A stretch of DNA of 64,000 nucleotides from Opitutales bacterium (GCA_028280845.1 JANQKZ010000024.1:32078-96077), one strand, 5' to 3'. Counted from the first letter of the stretch, positions 37,291-47,226 are shown. The notes: generated by a model from the letters alone, not told the origin. Made by a program: numbers and translations.

Positions 37291-38202
37291 TCAAATTGTC
37301 CCATGGGTCCACCTACCCAAAACATCCCCCATATGCGCGTAAAGCTCAAAGCCGTTAGCTGACTGCTCTAACAGGTCCTCTGCAAACTGTACCGCTCCGC
37401 GTGGAAAACAGGTCACCACGCAGCTCCCCCCAAAGCTGAAAAAGCCTTTTTCCTGCCCTTTCCGCTGGGTTTCGTCCCAGGAGGCGGTGAACGTCACACT
37501 GCCCACCATGGTGGCTCCAACCTCTATGCATGCGATTTCCCGCCCCTGACCGGATCCCTCAAGATGGGAGACCCACCGCTTGTTTTCCCAGAGAATGGAA
37601 GGGCGGCGCGCAACCGCAATAGGGTTGACCGAATAGAGGGGTCCATTCTGCAGCCGAGGCCTGGTGTATCGGCCCTCATAGGGAAAATGAAACCGGTGGT
37701 AGTCCACAGGACACAACCGCGAGATCACCACGGAACCATCCGACCATCGCTCCCACGACTCCAACCCCGCCAGCAACTCCTCAATCCGCAAGTGATGACC
37801 TTTGAGATAGCATGTTCCCACTGCCTGTAAATCAGGGATGAGGAGGTGGCGTCCATCTGCCGGAAAGACCAGGGACTCCGGATGGGAGTCAATGATCCGT
37901 GCAGAGTCCCGCAGTTTACGCGCAAAAAAGTCGTTAAACGAGCGGTAGGACTCCGGCGATTCCAGGAACTCCGCCGGGTCCAGACCGTAGGCCCTCACAA
38001 AGGATTGGATGAGCCGGCCCGACCGGGGCCGCGACATCCTCCAACCGTAGAGAAGGGAGAACCAGGGTCGCGTGATGAAGGCCTTTAATGACAATCGCCC
38101 CAGGCCGGTTTCATAGGCCCACCGCAAGGCTCGCTCTCCATACACCCGCTCGGCCTCCAGCTGCCTGGTGTAGCGATTGAAAAATCTCAGCTCAGTCGTC
38201 AT
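37291..38202 (-). CDS. psd: Phosphatidylserine decarboxylase
   Basis: Makes phosphatidylethanolamine in the inner membrane. Pyruvoyl enzyme of 303 aa. The autocleavage motif is GGS in [14 protein letters not shown] near the C-terminus; the Ser becomes the pyruvoyl group (E. coli has LGST). Other marks are [25 protein letters not shown] with the charge-relay Asp/His (DGR), and [15 protein letters not shown] with the conserved His residues. The N-terminal 60 residues form an amphipathic membrane-binding region. No pssA gene is adjacent. Confidence 0.94.
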   Translation of the reverse strand: MTTELRFFNRYTRQLEAERVYGERALRWAYETGLGRLSLKAFITRPWFSLLYGWRMSRPRSGRLIQSFVRAYGLDPAEFLESPESYRSFNDFFARKLRDSARIIDSHPESLVFPADGRHLLIPDLQAVGTCYLKGHHLRIEELLAGLESWERWSDGSVVISRLCPVDYHRFHFPYEGRYTRPRLQNGPLYSVNPIAVARRPSILWENKRWVSHLEGSGQGREIACIEVGATMVGSVTFTASWDETQRKGQEKGFFSFGGSCVVTCFPRGAVQFAEDLLEQSANGFELYAHMGDVLGRWTHGTI

Positions 38203-38359
38203 GCGATGGTAAATATTACCAAATGATTGGGAAAATCACTAACCAGCAGCACATCAGACCTTTTGTCTATTTTATAAGTCACTGGATTAAAGCGGTTTAC
38301 ATAAAATCAAAAGCTTTTGGCATCAAACCTGTTACCTCGGTAAAAGATTTTCTTCTGCT

Positions 38360-38914
38360 ATGTATACGACTGCGATTCCCTCAAGTAAACGCCGATCCCT
38401 GACTCCGCGGCTGGCCGCACTGCTCAACCTGGACCCCCCATTTGGAAGCTCGCCATATAAGCGTTCACGTGTCAACTATCGGCATTATATGGCTGCTGTC
38501 CCCGTTACCTATCTTCGCGACTCCAATAGCATGGATATGGATTCCATGATGAATACCGAACCGGAGGGCCTGATCCGGCTGGACGAAGGCCGGGCGGTAT
38601 TCGAATTCTTCAACAAAAGATGGTATCACTTCACCAAGACATCGAAGGAGGTTCAAAAGGTGGAGGTGTCCCTTTTGGATATCGAGCAAATCGATTTCCT
38701 CGCCCCCAAGTGGTGGCGCTGGCAAGGGAAGATTTGCGTAAGATTCAAATCCCTTGAGATTGTGAAGCAGTTTCCCTGTCACATAAAAGGTGAAATCTGG
38801 ATGCGAGTAAAATTTGGATTGAGGGATGAAGCCCACGAATTGGTCAATGCCGTGAAACTTGCCATCGCTGATGCGATGCTCGGCAAAGCCGAGAAAGAAG
38901 CTGGCGAATCCTGA
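38360..38914 (+). CDS. Hypothetical protein
   Basis: Not recognised; up to 184 aa. The true start is uncertain: an ATG at 38488 (MAAVPVTYLRDSNS) gives about 141 aa without the basic leader, and neither has a strong ribosome site. The core GLIRLDEGRAVFEFFNKRWYHFTKTSKEVQKVEV, then KWWRWQGKICVRFKSLEIVKQFPC and a final helix, suggests a small PH-like or strand-rich domain. No export signal. It starts downstream of a 157-base divergent promoter region shared with psd. The next gene begins 23 bases after its stop. Confidence 0.6.
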   Translation: MYTTAIPSSKRRSLTPRLAALLNLDPPFGSSPYKRSRVNYRHYMAAVPVTYLRDSNSMDMDSMMNTEPEGLIRLDEGRAVFEFFNKRWYHFTKTSKEVQKVEVSLLDIEQIDFLAPKWWRWQGKICVRFKSLEIVKQFPCHIKGEIWMRVKFGLRDEAHELVNAVKLAIADAMLGKAEKEAGES

Positions 38915-38936
38915 TCTGCCCGCTTTTGTTATCGGA

Positions 38937-39449
38937 ATGGATGACCATTCCAGGATTCAATTCCGAGTCGCCCAAGAAGGGGATGCTTCCCGTATTTCGG
39001 CGGTAGCCCGGGATATCTGGACTTCCGTTTACCCGGGCATCATCAGCCCAGAACAGATTGAGTACATGCTCCGGCGGATGTATGCGATTCCTGTTCTTCA
39101 AGAAGAGATGCACGCGGAGGGCATCCGGTTTGTCCTCGCTGAGAGCGAAGGCGAATTAGTCGGATTTTCCAGCCTGGGCCCAACTGAGCGGCCGGACACC
39201 GCAAAGATTCATAAACTCTATCTATCTCCCGGTTTTCATGGCAAGGGAGAGGGATCCCGCCTCCTAAAAGCCACCGAAACCCTTGCCCGGTCTTCCGGCT
39301 TCGAGCATGTCATGCTCCAGGTAAACAAGAACAACCAACAAGGCATTCAGGCGTATCGACGGAATGGGTACAATCTCCTCAACGAGGTCGTAGACGACAT
39401 TGGGTGCGGCTTCGTCATGGATGATTATGTCTTCGGGAAGGCGCTGTGA
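38937..39449 (+). CDS. GNAT family N-acetyltransferase
   Basis: Acetyl-CoA-dependent transferase of 170 aa from ATG 38937. Fold marks are FRVAQEGDASRISAVARDIW (helix 1), IRFVLAESEGELVGFSSLGP, and the acetyl-CoA loop IHKLYLSPGFHGKGEGSRLL (the usual Q/RGxGxG is here HGKGEG). The ending is VNKNNQQGIQAYRRNGYNL. The last part VDDIGCGFVMDDYVFGKAL is common in members annotated as PaiA-like or YhfO-like. Substrate unknown. The stop is 15 bases before a REP sequence. Confidence 0.85.
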   Translation: MDDHSRIQFRVAQEGDASRISAVARDIWTSVYPGIISPEQIEYMLRRMYAIPVLQEEMHAEGIRFVLAESEGELVGFSSLGPTERPDTAKIHKLYLSPGFHGKGEGSRLLKATETLARSSGFEHVMLQVNKNNQQGIQAYRRNGYNLLNEVVDDIGCGFVMDDYVFGKAL

Positions 39450-39463
39450 ACTGCCCACCCTTC

Positions 39464-39487
39464 GTAGGAGCGACCTTGCGTCGCGAT
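39464..39487 (+). repeat. REP sequence, copy 1
   Basis: 24 bases with core AGCGACCTTGCGTCGCGA; exact inverted match to 40107-40130. Confidence 0.8.
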
Positions 39488-39547
39488 CCAACGCCAGACC
39501 AGCAGGGCAAGCTCTGGAAATGCAAGTGGACCACCCTCACCTGCAGC

Positions 39548-39565
39548 AGCGACCTTGCGTCGCGA
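39548..39565 (+). repeat. REP sequence, partial copy 2
   Basis: Eighteen-base core AGCGACCTTGCGTCGCGA in the same orientation as copy 1, just beyond the transposase stop. Confidence 0.75.
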
Positions 39566-39567
39566 CC

Positions 39568-40083
39568 TCAACACATCCCTGCCATCCACTTCGGAAACTC
39601 CACAGGATCCACCAGGCAGGTTTGGAACCATTGCCAATCAGTCGGACCGCAATAGAAATAGGGCCAATCCGAAGCAGACTTTACAATGCCGGCCCTTTGC
39701 GGATTTTCATAAATGTACCGAAAGTAAGGCAGGACGGGCTCCTCTGTTCGAATCAAGTGCTCAAAGAATCCCTTTTGCCAATGGAAGCTGATGAAGGCCT
39801 GGGATCTTATTTTTTGTTTAAAGTAAGCAATCGCCCGACCCATGGATCCTCGATGACCCAACCGCACAAGAGCGTGGAGGTGATCTGGCATTACCACCAA
39901 GGCCCGAATGTCTCCCCACCCGGACTTTGCCATCTGCAGGATACTGAATTCCGCACACTTGAAAAACGAAGCACTATCGAAACGGCATAACCGACTGGAC
40001 GCGTTGAAGGTGACAAAATAGCTCCGGTTTTCCAGGGACACCCGGTTGATTCGAAGTTTATGCGAAAATCCTCCCTTCTCCAT
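39568..40083 (-). CDS. rayT: REP-associated tyrosine transposase (RAYT, IS200/IS605-like Y1 type)
   Basis: Protein of 171 aa of the Y1 single-strand transposase fold. The metal-binding HxH is in ALVVMPDHLHALVRLG; the helix with the candidate catalytic Tyr follows in PVLPYFRYIYENPQRAGIVKSASDWPYFYCG, the RYIxxNPxxAGxVxxxxDWxxS block of RAYT proteins. RAYTs process REP hairpins and are thought to spread them; they are usually single-copy and vertically kept. REPs in opposite orientation flank this gene. Confidence 0.88.
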   Translation of the reverse strand: MEKGGFSHKLRINRVSLENRSYFVTFNASSRLCRFDSASFFKCAEFSILQMAKSGWGDIRALVVMPDHLHALVRLGHRGSMGRAIAYFKQKIRSQAFISFHWQKGFFEHLIRTEEPVLPYFRYIYENPQRAGIVKSASDWPYFYCGPTDWQWFQTCLVDPVEFPKWMAGMC

Positions 40084-40106
40084 ATTCCGATCGAAAGGAG
40101 AATACC

Positions 40107-40130
40107 ATCGCGACGCAAGGTCGCTCCTAC
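40107..40130 (-). repeat. REP sequence, copy 3 (inverted)
   Basis: Exact reverse complement of 39464-39487, 24 bases upstream of the transposase start. Confidence 0.8.
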
Positions 40131-40184
40131 AGAAAACTATAATTCAAAACGAATTATTGACCGAACTGTATCCTCTCCCCCCCC

Positions 40185-40219
40185 AAAAAAAAGGCGGGGA
40201 GCTCAAAGAACTCCCCGCC
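40185..40219 (-). terminator. Rho-independent terminator
   Basis: Nine-bp stem GGCGGGGAG/CTCCCCGCC followed on the minus strand by eight T (40192-40185). It serves the small gene ending at 40248. Confidence 0.85.
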
Positions 40220-40247
40220 GGTTATTTTCTACTTTAGGTCAGTCAGT

Positions 40248-40445
40248 TTAGGCCGCTTTGCGAAATCGCCCTGTCCAAGTACGCTTCTTACGAAGCTTGG
40301 GCTCGGAAGTCGAAACTTCCGGCTTCCGCATGGCGGCAGCTTTTTGTGCTCCAAGCAGGTGATCAGCAAGACTAGGTCCTTGATCTCCATAACGCTCTCG
40401 ATAGAGCTGCTCGGCCAACAGCATATAGCTTATATATTCGATCAT
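40248..40445 (-). CDS. Small basic protein, 65 aa
   Basis: Not recognised. It opens MIEYISYMLLAEQLYRERYG, a possible short amphipathic or membrane-associating helix, and becomes strongly basic (KLRKKRTWTGRFRKAA). It has no known family signature. Support for a real gene: a strong rho-independent terminator 29 bases downstream on the same strand and an A+T-rich promoter-like region upstream. It lies alone between the REP locus and clpB. Confidence 0.5.
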   Translation of the reverse strand: MIEYISYMLLAEQLYRERYGDQGPSLADHLLGAQKAAAMRKPEVSTSEPKLRKKRTWTGRFRKAA

Positions 40446-40641
40446 AGCTTATAGTTTGCCGAATAATTCCGGCAAAATATAAAAAGCCTTCAAAGAACAC
40501 AGGAAAACCCTACCAAATAAATTTTAAAGATCAAGTCAGAGGTTTCACCTGTGAATATCTTCCTTATCGGGGAATCCCTCCTTAACTTGAGCCTGCCGCA
40601 CTCACCGTTGACCTGCCCCGCCACACGAAGGCAGGCGGACA

Positions 40642-43266
40642 TCAGTCCTCGACTTCACCCGGCAGGACCACCTTCCAGGTCAATTCCTCGCCCCCGGGAT
40701 CCAGGTCGAAGCACACCTCGGCCCCATCGGTAATGTCTCCCGCGATCAGAGCACGGGCCATACGGGTTTCTACCTGCTTCTGAAGGAATCGTTTCAAGGG
40801 CCTGGCCCCATATACGGGATCGTAGCCACGCTCGGCGATCCAGGCCTTAGCGGAATCTGAAAACTCCACCGTAATGCGGCGATCCTCCAGGCGTCGATTG
40901 AGATCGGCCACCAAGAGTCCAACAATAGATTCAATATGCTGGAGACTCAAAGGAGTGAAGAGGATCGTATCATCTACCCGATTGAGGAATTCCGGCCGGA
41001 AAGCCCGCCGCAGCTCAGTCATGACGCTTTCCCGAACCGACTCGGATATCGTATCTCCGGTTACGCCTTCCTGAATGTAATGGCTTCCCAGATTACTGGT
41101 CATGATAATGACCGTATTCTTGAAATCGACGGTTCGTCCCTGGGCATCGGTTACCCGACCATCATCAAGAATTTGAAGCAACACATTGAAAACATCCGGG
41201 TGCGCCTTCTCGATCTCGTCAAAAAGGATGACCGAATAGGGGCCCCGGCGAATCCGCTCGGTTAATTGCCCACCCTCTTCATATCCGACATAACCCGGGG
41301 GGGCACCAATCAACCGAGCCACGGCGTGCTTCTCCATGTACTCGCTCATATCAATACGGACGAGATTGCTCTCACTATCAAAGAGGGATTCTGCCAGTGT
41401 TTTGGCGAGCTCCGTCTTACCGACCCCGGTCGGTCCTAAGAAGATGAAGGACCCGATGGGCCGGCGCGGGTCCTTAATCCCGCTTCGGGAACGCAAAATG
41501 GCTTCGGCCACCCGGTCCACCCCTTCATCCTGGCCAATTACCCGTTCGTGCAGGATGGATTCCAGTCGAAGGAGTTTTTCTTTTTCGCCCTCGACCAGAC
41601 GCGTTACCGGAACCCCGCTCCAGCGCGAGACGACATCAGCAATTTCCTCGGAAGTCACCTCCTCGCGAATCAATCGGTTGCCCCGGTCGACACGTTCCAA
41701 TTCCTGCAACCGGGCTTCCAGTTCCGGCAGTTTTCCATGCCGAAGCTCGGCCACTTTATTCAAATCATACTGGCGCTCCGCCACTTCCATCTGGTGCCGG
41801 GTTTGTTCGATAGTATCCCGCAGCTGCTGGACCTCCTGCAAGCCGCGCTTTTCCTCTTCCCATTCAGCCTGAAGGGCCCCAAAGGTCTCACGGGCATCGG
41901 CTAACTCTTTCTTTAAAACCACCAGACGGTCTTGGGACGCGGCGTCCTTTTCCATCGCCAAGGCCGCTTCCTCGATTTCGAGCTGCATGACTTTATGACG
42001 CAAATCATCCACTTCTGTGGGCATACTCTCCATCTCCGTCCGGATCTCCGCACAGGCTTCATCCACCAGATCGATGGCCTTATCCGGCAGGAAGCGATCC
42101 GTGATGTATCGGTCTGACAGCTGAGCTGCGTTGACCAGGGCATTGTCGGTAATGCGCACTCCATGATGGAGCTCAAAGCGCTCACGCAATCCCCGTAGAA
42201 TCGAAATGGTATCCTCAACCGTTGGCGCCTGGACCATAATCGTCTGGAACCGACGCTCGAGGGCAGCATCCTTTTCAATATACTTTCGATACTCATCCAG
42301 GGTGGTCGCACCGATACAGTGCAGCTCCCCGCGGGCCAACATGGGTTTGAGTAGATTCCCCGCATCCATCGCCCCCTCTGCTTTGCCGGCACCCACGATG
42401 TTGTGGATTTCATCAATAAATAGCAGGATCCGCCCATCACTCGCCTTGATCTCCTCCAACACGGCCTTCAACCGCTCCTCAAATTCTCCCCGATATTTGG
42501 CTCCGGCCAGCAGGGCCCCCATATCCAGGGAAAACAGGGTCTTCTCCTTTAAACTTTCCGGAACATCCCCGCGCACGATCCGTTGGGCCAACCCTTCAGC
42601 AATGGCCGTTTTCCCCACGCCGGGTTCTCCAATCAAGACAGGGTTGTTCTTCGTCTTCCGTGAAAGGATCCGAATCACGCGCCGGATTTCTTCTTCGCGC
42701 CCAATCACGGGATCCATCTTTCCACTGCGTGCCAATTCCACCAGATCGACCCCATACTTTTTCAGGGCCTGGATCGTCTGCTCCGGGTTGGCGGAGGTCA
42801 CTCGCTGCGCACCCCGCAAGCTCTGAATGGCTTCCATGACCCCTTTCTCTGTAATACCAAAACTTTTAAAATAGCTGAGATAGGCGCCTGATTTTCCCGC
42901 CGCCGAGACCAGCCCAAGGAATAAATGCTCGGTGGAGATATAATCATCTCCCATGCGCTCCTTGGCCTGCTCCGCAGCGGTGATACTGGTCCCTAATTCC
43001 GGACTGATGAATATGCGGCTGGCATCCACGCTACCAGTGACCCGCGGTAGCTTGGCGATTTCGCGCTCCAGCGCCAACTCCAAGGCGCTCACCTGCAGCC
43101 CCATCTTCTCCAGGACCACCGGGACTAAACCGTTTTCCTGACTGATTAAGGCAGACAACAGATGCCACCCCTCTACTTGCTGGTTCTGCTGGCGACGCAC
43201 CAGGCCCTGCGCTTCGACCACAGCATCTCGAGCTTTCTCCGTAAAGGTGTTTAAATCAAAATTCAT
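40642..43266 (-). CDS. clpB: ClpB disaggregase
   Basis: Hsp100 ATPase that threads aggregated proteins with DnaK. The 874-aa product starts [23 protein letters not shown] 43266 follows AAGGAAG, and a start at 43305 is less likely. It has an N-terminal Clp_N domain (1-145), AAA-1 with Walker [10 protein letters not shown] (K219), and the long M-domain coiled coil at about 405-530 that sets ClpB apart from ClpA/C. AAA-2 follows with GPTGVGKTE (K617), [13 protein letters not shown] pore loop and the end [18 protein letters not shown]. No CIRCE or clear heat-shock promoter was recognised in the leader. Confidence 0.96.
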   Translation of the reverse strand: MNFDLNTFTEKARDAVVEAQGLVRRQQNQQVEGWHLLSALISQENGLVPVVLEKMGLQVSALELALEREIAKLPRVTGSVDASRIFISPELGTSITAAEQAKERMGDDYISTEHLFLGLVSAAGKSGAYLSYFKSFGITEKGVMEAIQSLRGAQRVTSANPEQTIQALKKYGVDLVELARSGKMDPVIGREEEIRRVIRILSRKTKNNPVLIGEPGVGKTAIAEGLAQRIVRGDVPESLKEKTLFSLDMGALLAGAKYRGEFEERLKAVLEEIKASDGRILLFIDEIHNIVGAGKAEGAMDAGNLLKPMLARGELHCIGATTLDEYRKYIEKDAALERRFQTIMVQAPTVEDTISILRGLRERFELHHGVRITDNALVNAAQLSDRYITDRFLPDKAIDLVDEACAEIRTEMESMPTEVDDLRHKVMQLEIEEAALAMEKDAASQDRLVVLKKELADARETFGALQAEWEEEKRGLQEVQQLRDTIEQTRHQMEVAERQYDLNKVAELRHGKLPELEARLQELERVDRGNRLIREEVTSEEIADVVSRWSGVPVTRLVEGEKEKLLRLESILHERVIGQDEGVDRVAEAILRSRSGIKDPRRPIGSFIFLGPTGVGKTELAKTLAESLFDSESNLVRIDMSEYMEKHAVARLIGAPPGYVGYEEGGQLTERIRRGPYSVILFDEIEKAHPDVFNVLLQILDDGRVTDAQGRTVDFKNTVIIMTSNLGSHYIQEGVTGDTISESVRESVMTELRRAFRPEFLNRVDDTILFTPLSLQHIESIVGLLVADLNRRLEDRRITVEFSDSAKAWIAERGYDPVYGARPLKRFLQKQVETRMARALIAGDITDGAEVCFDLDPGGEELTWKVVLPGEVED

Positions 43267-43880
43267 GACTTCCTTCCCGCAGATTTTATTCCATTCGTCA
43301 GCCATGTCATTGCTCTAGCCTATATTCCTAACTCACTTCAAACCAATGGTTTATTTTTATTTGATCAAACAATCTGTTTTCATGAGCTGTGCCAATGAGA
43401 CGGAGGGGATTGCCCGATGCGGGCCAATATGTCGCACAATTTCAGAATGGACGAAAAAAAAGCGGGTTGCTGGCGAAGCAACCCGCTGATAGCACTAAGG
43501 CGACTAAAACTGGTGAAATTTCAGCCACCGAAAGAATCAGAGGCTAAGATATAAAGTGAAAGAAAAGGCATAGAAAACAAAAGTTCCGTTCGTCAATCCA
43601 GATAGCAGTCCGTCACCAAAGATTTACGGATTTACCGGTTGTATCCACTTTCAAACTACGAATCGGCAGGACATGCCTCCCATTACAATCACCCTGAACA
43701 AACTGACAAGATCCGACTCAAATCAATACCTATCAACGCCTTACACATCATCCCCAGCCGATCTCCAAAAAAGCGCAAAAAATCCGTGTCAATCGGGGTC
43801 TTCCGTAGTTGGATAAAGCAGAAACAACTTGAATAAACGCCCCTCCCGATCAATAGGCTTAAGGACGGGTCTTCGAAGAC
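43267..43880. other. Gene-poor interval upstream of clpB
   Basis: About 610 bases with no convincing protein gene. It holds the clpB promoter region at the left, a strong terminator-like hairpin directed leftward (43454-43487), and A+T-rich sequence on its right. The hairpin implies a minus-strand transcript that begins in the right half, perhaps a small RNA or a very short peptide gene. Confidence 0.45.
43454..43487 (-). terminator. Orphan rho-independent terminator
   Basis: Eleven-bp stem AGCGGGTTGCT/AGCAACCCGCT around GGCGA, followed on the minus strand by eight T. No protein gene ends on this strand just upstream, so the transcript that uses it is unidentified. Confidence 0.75.
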
Positions 43881-44222
43881 ATGCAGCATATCATACAGAA
43901 TATTTCAAAAACCTTGGTGCCCCTTTTACTGCTTCTGGCTCTCACAGCCGGATGCGCCAGTCTGAATCCGTTCAGCAATAAGGGCCCTAAACCCTGCGAA
44001 TACCGAGATGTCTTCACGATCGCCAAGGTGGTAAGCTCCAGCGCAAATGAGGTCGAATTTGAGGTCACCGGCTATCGCCGAGTCACCCTCGCCCGGACTG
44101 ATCTGATTCCGGAATACCCCTATAATGTGGGCGACGAACACAACGCGCGGCAGCGCTTCCTGACCGACGGTGACAAAAAGAACTGCGAAAAATATATCCT
44201 GCAGGTGCTCCGCAAACGATAG
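43881..44222 (+). CDS. Small lipoprotein
   Basis: Protein of 113 aa with signal peptide and lipobox LTAGC (Cys at about 25): LVPLLLLLALTAGCASLNPF. The mature part is EYRDVFTIAKVVSSSANEVEFEV and GYRRVTLARTDLIPEYP, a likely small beta fold. Two more Cys residues (EC/NC) could form a disulfide. Function unknown. It stands alone, followed by a rhodanese fragment. Confidence 0.7.
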   Translation: MQHIIQNISKTLVPLLLLLALTAGCASLNPFSNKGPKPCEYRDVFTIAKVVSSSANEVEFEVTGYRRVTLARTDLIPEYPYNVGDEHNARQRFLTDGDKKNCEKYILQVLRKR

Positions 44223-44307
44223 CGGCGGCCTGGCGGTGTATTCGATAATCACCCCTTAGCGGTCCGAGCCTGGGGGAAGTTTACCCACCCCATATGATAC
44301 CGGCTCG

Positions 44308-44568
44308 ATGAAGATGGATGGGGAAAGAGGCCTACATGTGACTCCTCCAACGGTATTCAAAAACATAGTACAAAGCCGGGGCTTAACAGGGAGAGAGGAG
44401 ATTGTGGTTTCCGACGATTACAATTGCATGTTTGCTGCCCGGCTCTGGTGGGTATTCCGCTACGATGGCCTCGAGGTTTGCGTCCTCAATGGCGCTTGGG
44501 CGGCATGGGGCGAAGCCAATGGCCCCATTTCTCCGGAGCCATCAACCTTAAATGGAATTTACCCCTGA
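44308..44568 (+). pseudogene. Fragment of a rhodanese-type sulfurtransferase
   Basis: An 86-codon frame encodes only the middle of an N-terminal rhodanese domain: VTPPTVFKNIVQSRGLTGREEIVVSDD, then AARLWWVFRYDGLEVCVLNGAWAAWGEANGP. These match the family order (P-x-x-x-F-x-x-x-x...VVxYD...AARxWWxxRxxGHxxVxVLxGGWxAW). The start of the domain and the whole active-site half are missing, and the frame closes after GIYP. No other frame nearby restores them. It is a decayed sulfurtransferase, distinct from the intact one at 36383. Confidence 0.7.
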
Positions 44569-44818
44569 CTCCCGAACTGGCAGCAGGAGGAGCAACTGGA
44601 GGCCGCTGGGGTTACTATCAAAGCAGAGCACTCCTTCACGCGCGCTATTGCTTAAAGCCATTTCTTAGGGACCGGCTATCCCAATAGGATATCGGCAGGG
44701 ATCAAACATCGAACCTCAGGCAAAACCAGGGGAGTAGCCGTATATTATCATTTGGTCATCTCCGTTGAAAGACCTTGATGCCAAAATGTCGCCGGGAGTA
44801 CTCTGGTTACGAGTTAAT
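44569..44818. other. Interval upstream of the two-component system
   Basis: 250 bases with no gene seen; expected to hold the promoter of the response regulator. Confidence 0.4.
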
Positions 44819-45496
44819 ATGCGGTTACTGATCGTAGAGGATGATGTGCGCATCGCCAGTTTTATTCACAAGGGCCTTAAAGAAGCCGGGTTTGTCGTGG
44901 ATCATTCTGACAATGGGGAAGTGGGGCTGGATTATGCGATCAGCGGGGAATACGGAGCTGCGATCATTGACCTCATGCTCCCCAGGATGGACGGATTAAC
45001 CGTAATTCAACAAATGCGCAGTATGGGCGTAAAGATTCCCGTGCTGATTCTGAGCGCTCGAGACAGCGTAGATGACCGCGTCCGCGGGCTTCAGAGCGGG
45101 GGAGACGACTATCTGGTCAAGCCCTTTGCCTTCGCCGAGCTATTGGCTCGGGTCCAGGCCCTCATCCGCCGGGCCGGCTCCGTAGAGGAAACCACCCTCC
45201 TTCGCCTGGAAGACCTCACCGTCGATTTGGCGCGGCGGAAGGTCTCGCGTGGCCCCGAAAACATTGAGCTGCAACCTCGAGAGTTTGAACTCCTGGTTTA
45301 CCTGATCCGGCACGCCGGCCGAGTCGTTTCGAAAACCATGATCATGGAAAATGTATGGGATTACAGCTTTGACCCTCAGACCAACGTCGTCGAATCCCGG
45401 GTCTGCCGCTTGCGCGACAAAATTGATCGGCCTTTCAGTCAGCGATACATTCATACGGTGCGAGGGGTCGGCTACAAATTAGACCTTAGCCCATGA
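44819..45496 (+). CDS. OmpR/PhoB-family response regulator
   Basis: Transcription factor of 225 aa. Receiver domain 1-120 with the acidic pair EDD (7-9), phosphoacceptor D51 in AAIIDLMLPRMDG, and Lys of the KPF motif near 101. The winged-helix DNA-binding domain spans about 130-225 (LQPREFELLVYLIRHAGRVV, ESRVCRLRDKIDRPF, YIHTVRGVGYKLD). The order and the insertion-free receiver are like CusR/CopR/QseB. ATG 44819 matches the family start (MRLLIVEDD); an upstream start would add 18 residues. Its stop overlaps the histidine kinase start by four bases (ATGA). Confidence 0.94.
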   Translation: MRLLIVEDDVRIASFIHKGLKEAGFVVDHSDNGEVGLDYAISGEYGAAIIDLMLPRMDGLTVIQQMRSMGVKIPVLILSARDSVDDRVRGLQSGGDDYLVKPFAFAELLARVQALIRRAGSVEETTLLRLEDLTVDLARRKVSRGPENIELQPREFELLVYLIRHAGRVVSKTMIMENVWDYSFDPQTNVVESRVCRLRDKIDRPFSQRYIHTVRGVGYKLDLSP

Positions 45497-46959
45497 TAAC
45501 CCCACGATCGGTTAAACACCGGCTTGCCCTCCTCTATAGTGGACTGTTTTCCGGCATCCTCCTCCTGACTTTCTTCCTCATTTACCGTGACCTGGATCAT
45601 CACCTGGAAAAACAGACGGACAGTCAGATTACGGAAAGGGCGAGGCGCAACCACTGGTTTGCAGAAAATGTCCCCACCAAAACCATCCAGGAGTCGATCT
45701 CTCAGAACCTGAGAATCGAAGGATCTAAGAAGGTATTCTACATCCTCTTTTCTCCCGAAAGCCAGGTGCTTGCCCAGTCCAGCCTGAGCTCCTGGGCAGG
45801 ACTGGACATCAATGAAGACACCGTCAGGCGGGTCCGGGAGAGTTTTGAACTTAAGGAAGGGGACTTGGCCGACGCTTTCCCGGAAATGGAAGTCCGGAGG
45901 ATCGGCGGCAAACGCTTTCCCAATATGATTTTCCTCGAATCGGGCAGAACGGACAACTTCCCCTATCGGCTCGGATACATTCGCTTCGACGGGGGGCGTG
46001 TCCTCGTGAGCGGCCAGAACGTCATGTGGGATGCCTACTTTTTGAATCGCCTGCGCAGTACATTTTTAATTCTCTTCGCCAGTGCGGTCTTGGTCGGAGG
46101 CCTCCTGGGCTATGTCCTGTCCCACAATGCAATGAAGGGGGTCAATCGTATCCGACGAACCGCTCAGGAAATTTCTGCCGGGAATCTGGACCTTCGCGTC
46201 AATGTAGGCAACGCCGGCATGGAAATAGAAAACCTGGCGAGCAGTTTCAACGGCATGGTGGAGCGCATCCAGGCCTTGTTAAATGGGCTCAAACAAGTAA
46301 CCGATGATATCGCTCATGACTTGAGGACGCCCGTGACCCGAATCCGCTCCGCCGCCGAATTGGCGGCCACGGAAAGCGCAAACCCTGTCTATCAGCAACA
46401 GATGGGCGTGATCGTGGAAGAGTGCGATGGTCTGATCGAAATGATCAACACCATGCTCGAAATCGCCCAAACCGATTCTGGCCTCATCACCCTGCAAAAG
46501 GACAACCTCGACCTGGGAGAAGTAGTCACCGCAGGATTTGAGCTCTTTCATTCGATGGCAGAAGACAAAAATCTGGATTATGACCTGGACCAACCTGCGG
46601 AGCCCATTCAGCTGCAGGGCAATCGGTCCCGACTCCAACGTGCAGTCGCCAACCTCCTCGACAATGCGATAAAATTCACTCCTGAAGGTGGCCGGGTGGA
46701 CCTTCGCCTCCGCCGAAATGGAGCATTTGCCACCCTCGAAGTCGAGGATACCGGCCCAGGAATTGCCCCTGATGACATGGCGAAGATTTTTGATCGATTC
46801 TACAGGAAGGACCCAAGTCGGAATGTAGAGGGATACGGCCTGGGCCTCTGCCTGGCCCGGTCCATCACCCGGGCCCACGGTGGCGAGCTATTGGTCGACA
46901 GTGAATTAGGGAAGGGAAGCACCTTCTCACTTCGCCTACCCCTATCCAGTTCTTCATAA
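45493..46959 (+). CDS. Sensor histidine kinase
   Basis: Membrane kinase of 488 aa paired with the preceding regulator. Two helices (about 12-32 and 184-206) enclose a periplasmic sensor of about 150 residues. Then a HAMP domain (GVNRIRRTAQEISAGNLDLRV), DHp domain with H275 in DDIAHDLRTPVTRIRS, and the ATPase domain with N box NLLDNAIKFTPEGG, G1 DTGPGIAPDD and G2 GYGLGLCLAR. The type resembles CusS-like heavy-metal or envelope sensors. No target gene such as an efflux pump is adjacent, so the signal is unknown. Confidence 0.94.
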   Translation: MITPRSVKHRLALLYSGLFSGILLLTFFLIYRDLDHHLEKQTDSQITERARRNHWFAENVPTKTIQESISQNLRIEGSKKVFYILFSPESQVLAQSSLSSWAGLDINEDTVRRVRESFELKEGDLADAFPEMEVRRIGGKRFPNMIFLESGRTDNFPYRLGYIRFDGGRVLVSGQNVMWDAYFLNRLRSTFLILFASAVLVGGLLGYVLSHNAMKGVNRIRRTAQEISAGNLDLRVNVGNAGMEIENLASSFNGMVERIQALLNGLKQVTDDIAHDLRTPVTRIRSAAELAATESANPVYQQQMGVIVEECDGLIEMINTMLEIAQTDSGLITLQKDNLDLGEVVTAGFELFHSMAEDKNLDYDLDQPAEPIQLQGNRSRLQRAVANLLDNAIKFTPEGGRVDLRLRRNGAFATLEVEDTGPGIAPDDMAKIFDRFYRKDPSRNVEGYGLGLCLARSITRAHGGELLVDSELGKGSTFSLRLPLSSSS

Positions 46960-47226
46960 ATGCCCTTGGGCGTGTTCACGCCCTAAACGGCTATTTACGG
47001 GAAAAATACACACACTCGTCGTTTTTCTGGAGCCGGGGAGCCCCCACCCCGGACAACAATCATCCTCAAATACCCAAACCCTTTGTTCCATTACCATTTC
47101 ATCACCTTTCCACGTGGTGGAATGACCAAATACTCATCCAAAGGTCAGCTTCCGATCATGGGTATTCTGATATCCTAAGGGCGAAAGTGGGAATTCTCCC
47201 ATATAATCTCTAATAACAGACCACTT

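Larger units (their letters stand above)
39464..40130. mobile_element. RAYT transposase unit bracketed by inverted REP sequences
   Basis: A 24-base sequence GTAGGAGCGACCTTGCGTCG + CGAT (39464-39487) occurs exactly inverted at 40107-40130, and a shorter copy in the first orientation is at 39548-39565. Between them lies one REP-associated tyrosine transposase gene. Each REP can fold on CGACCTTGCGTCG. This is the standard arrangement of a chromosomal RAYT/REP locus. Confidence 0.8.

Noticed and set aside
43267..43400. CIRCE or sigma-32 heat-shock element ahead of clpB
   Set aside because: Neither the nine-base CIRCE arms nor a convincing heat-shock promoter pair was found by eye.
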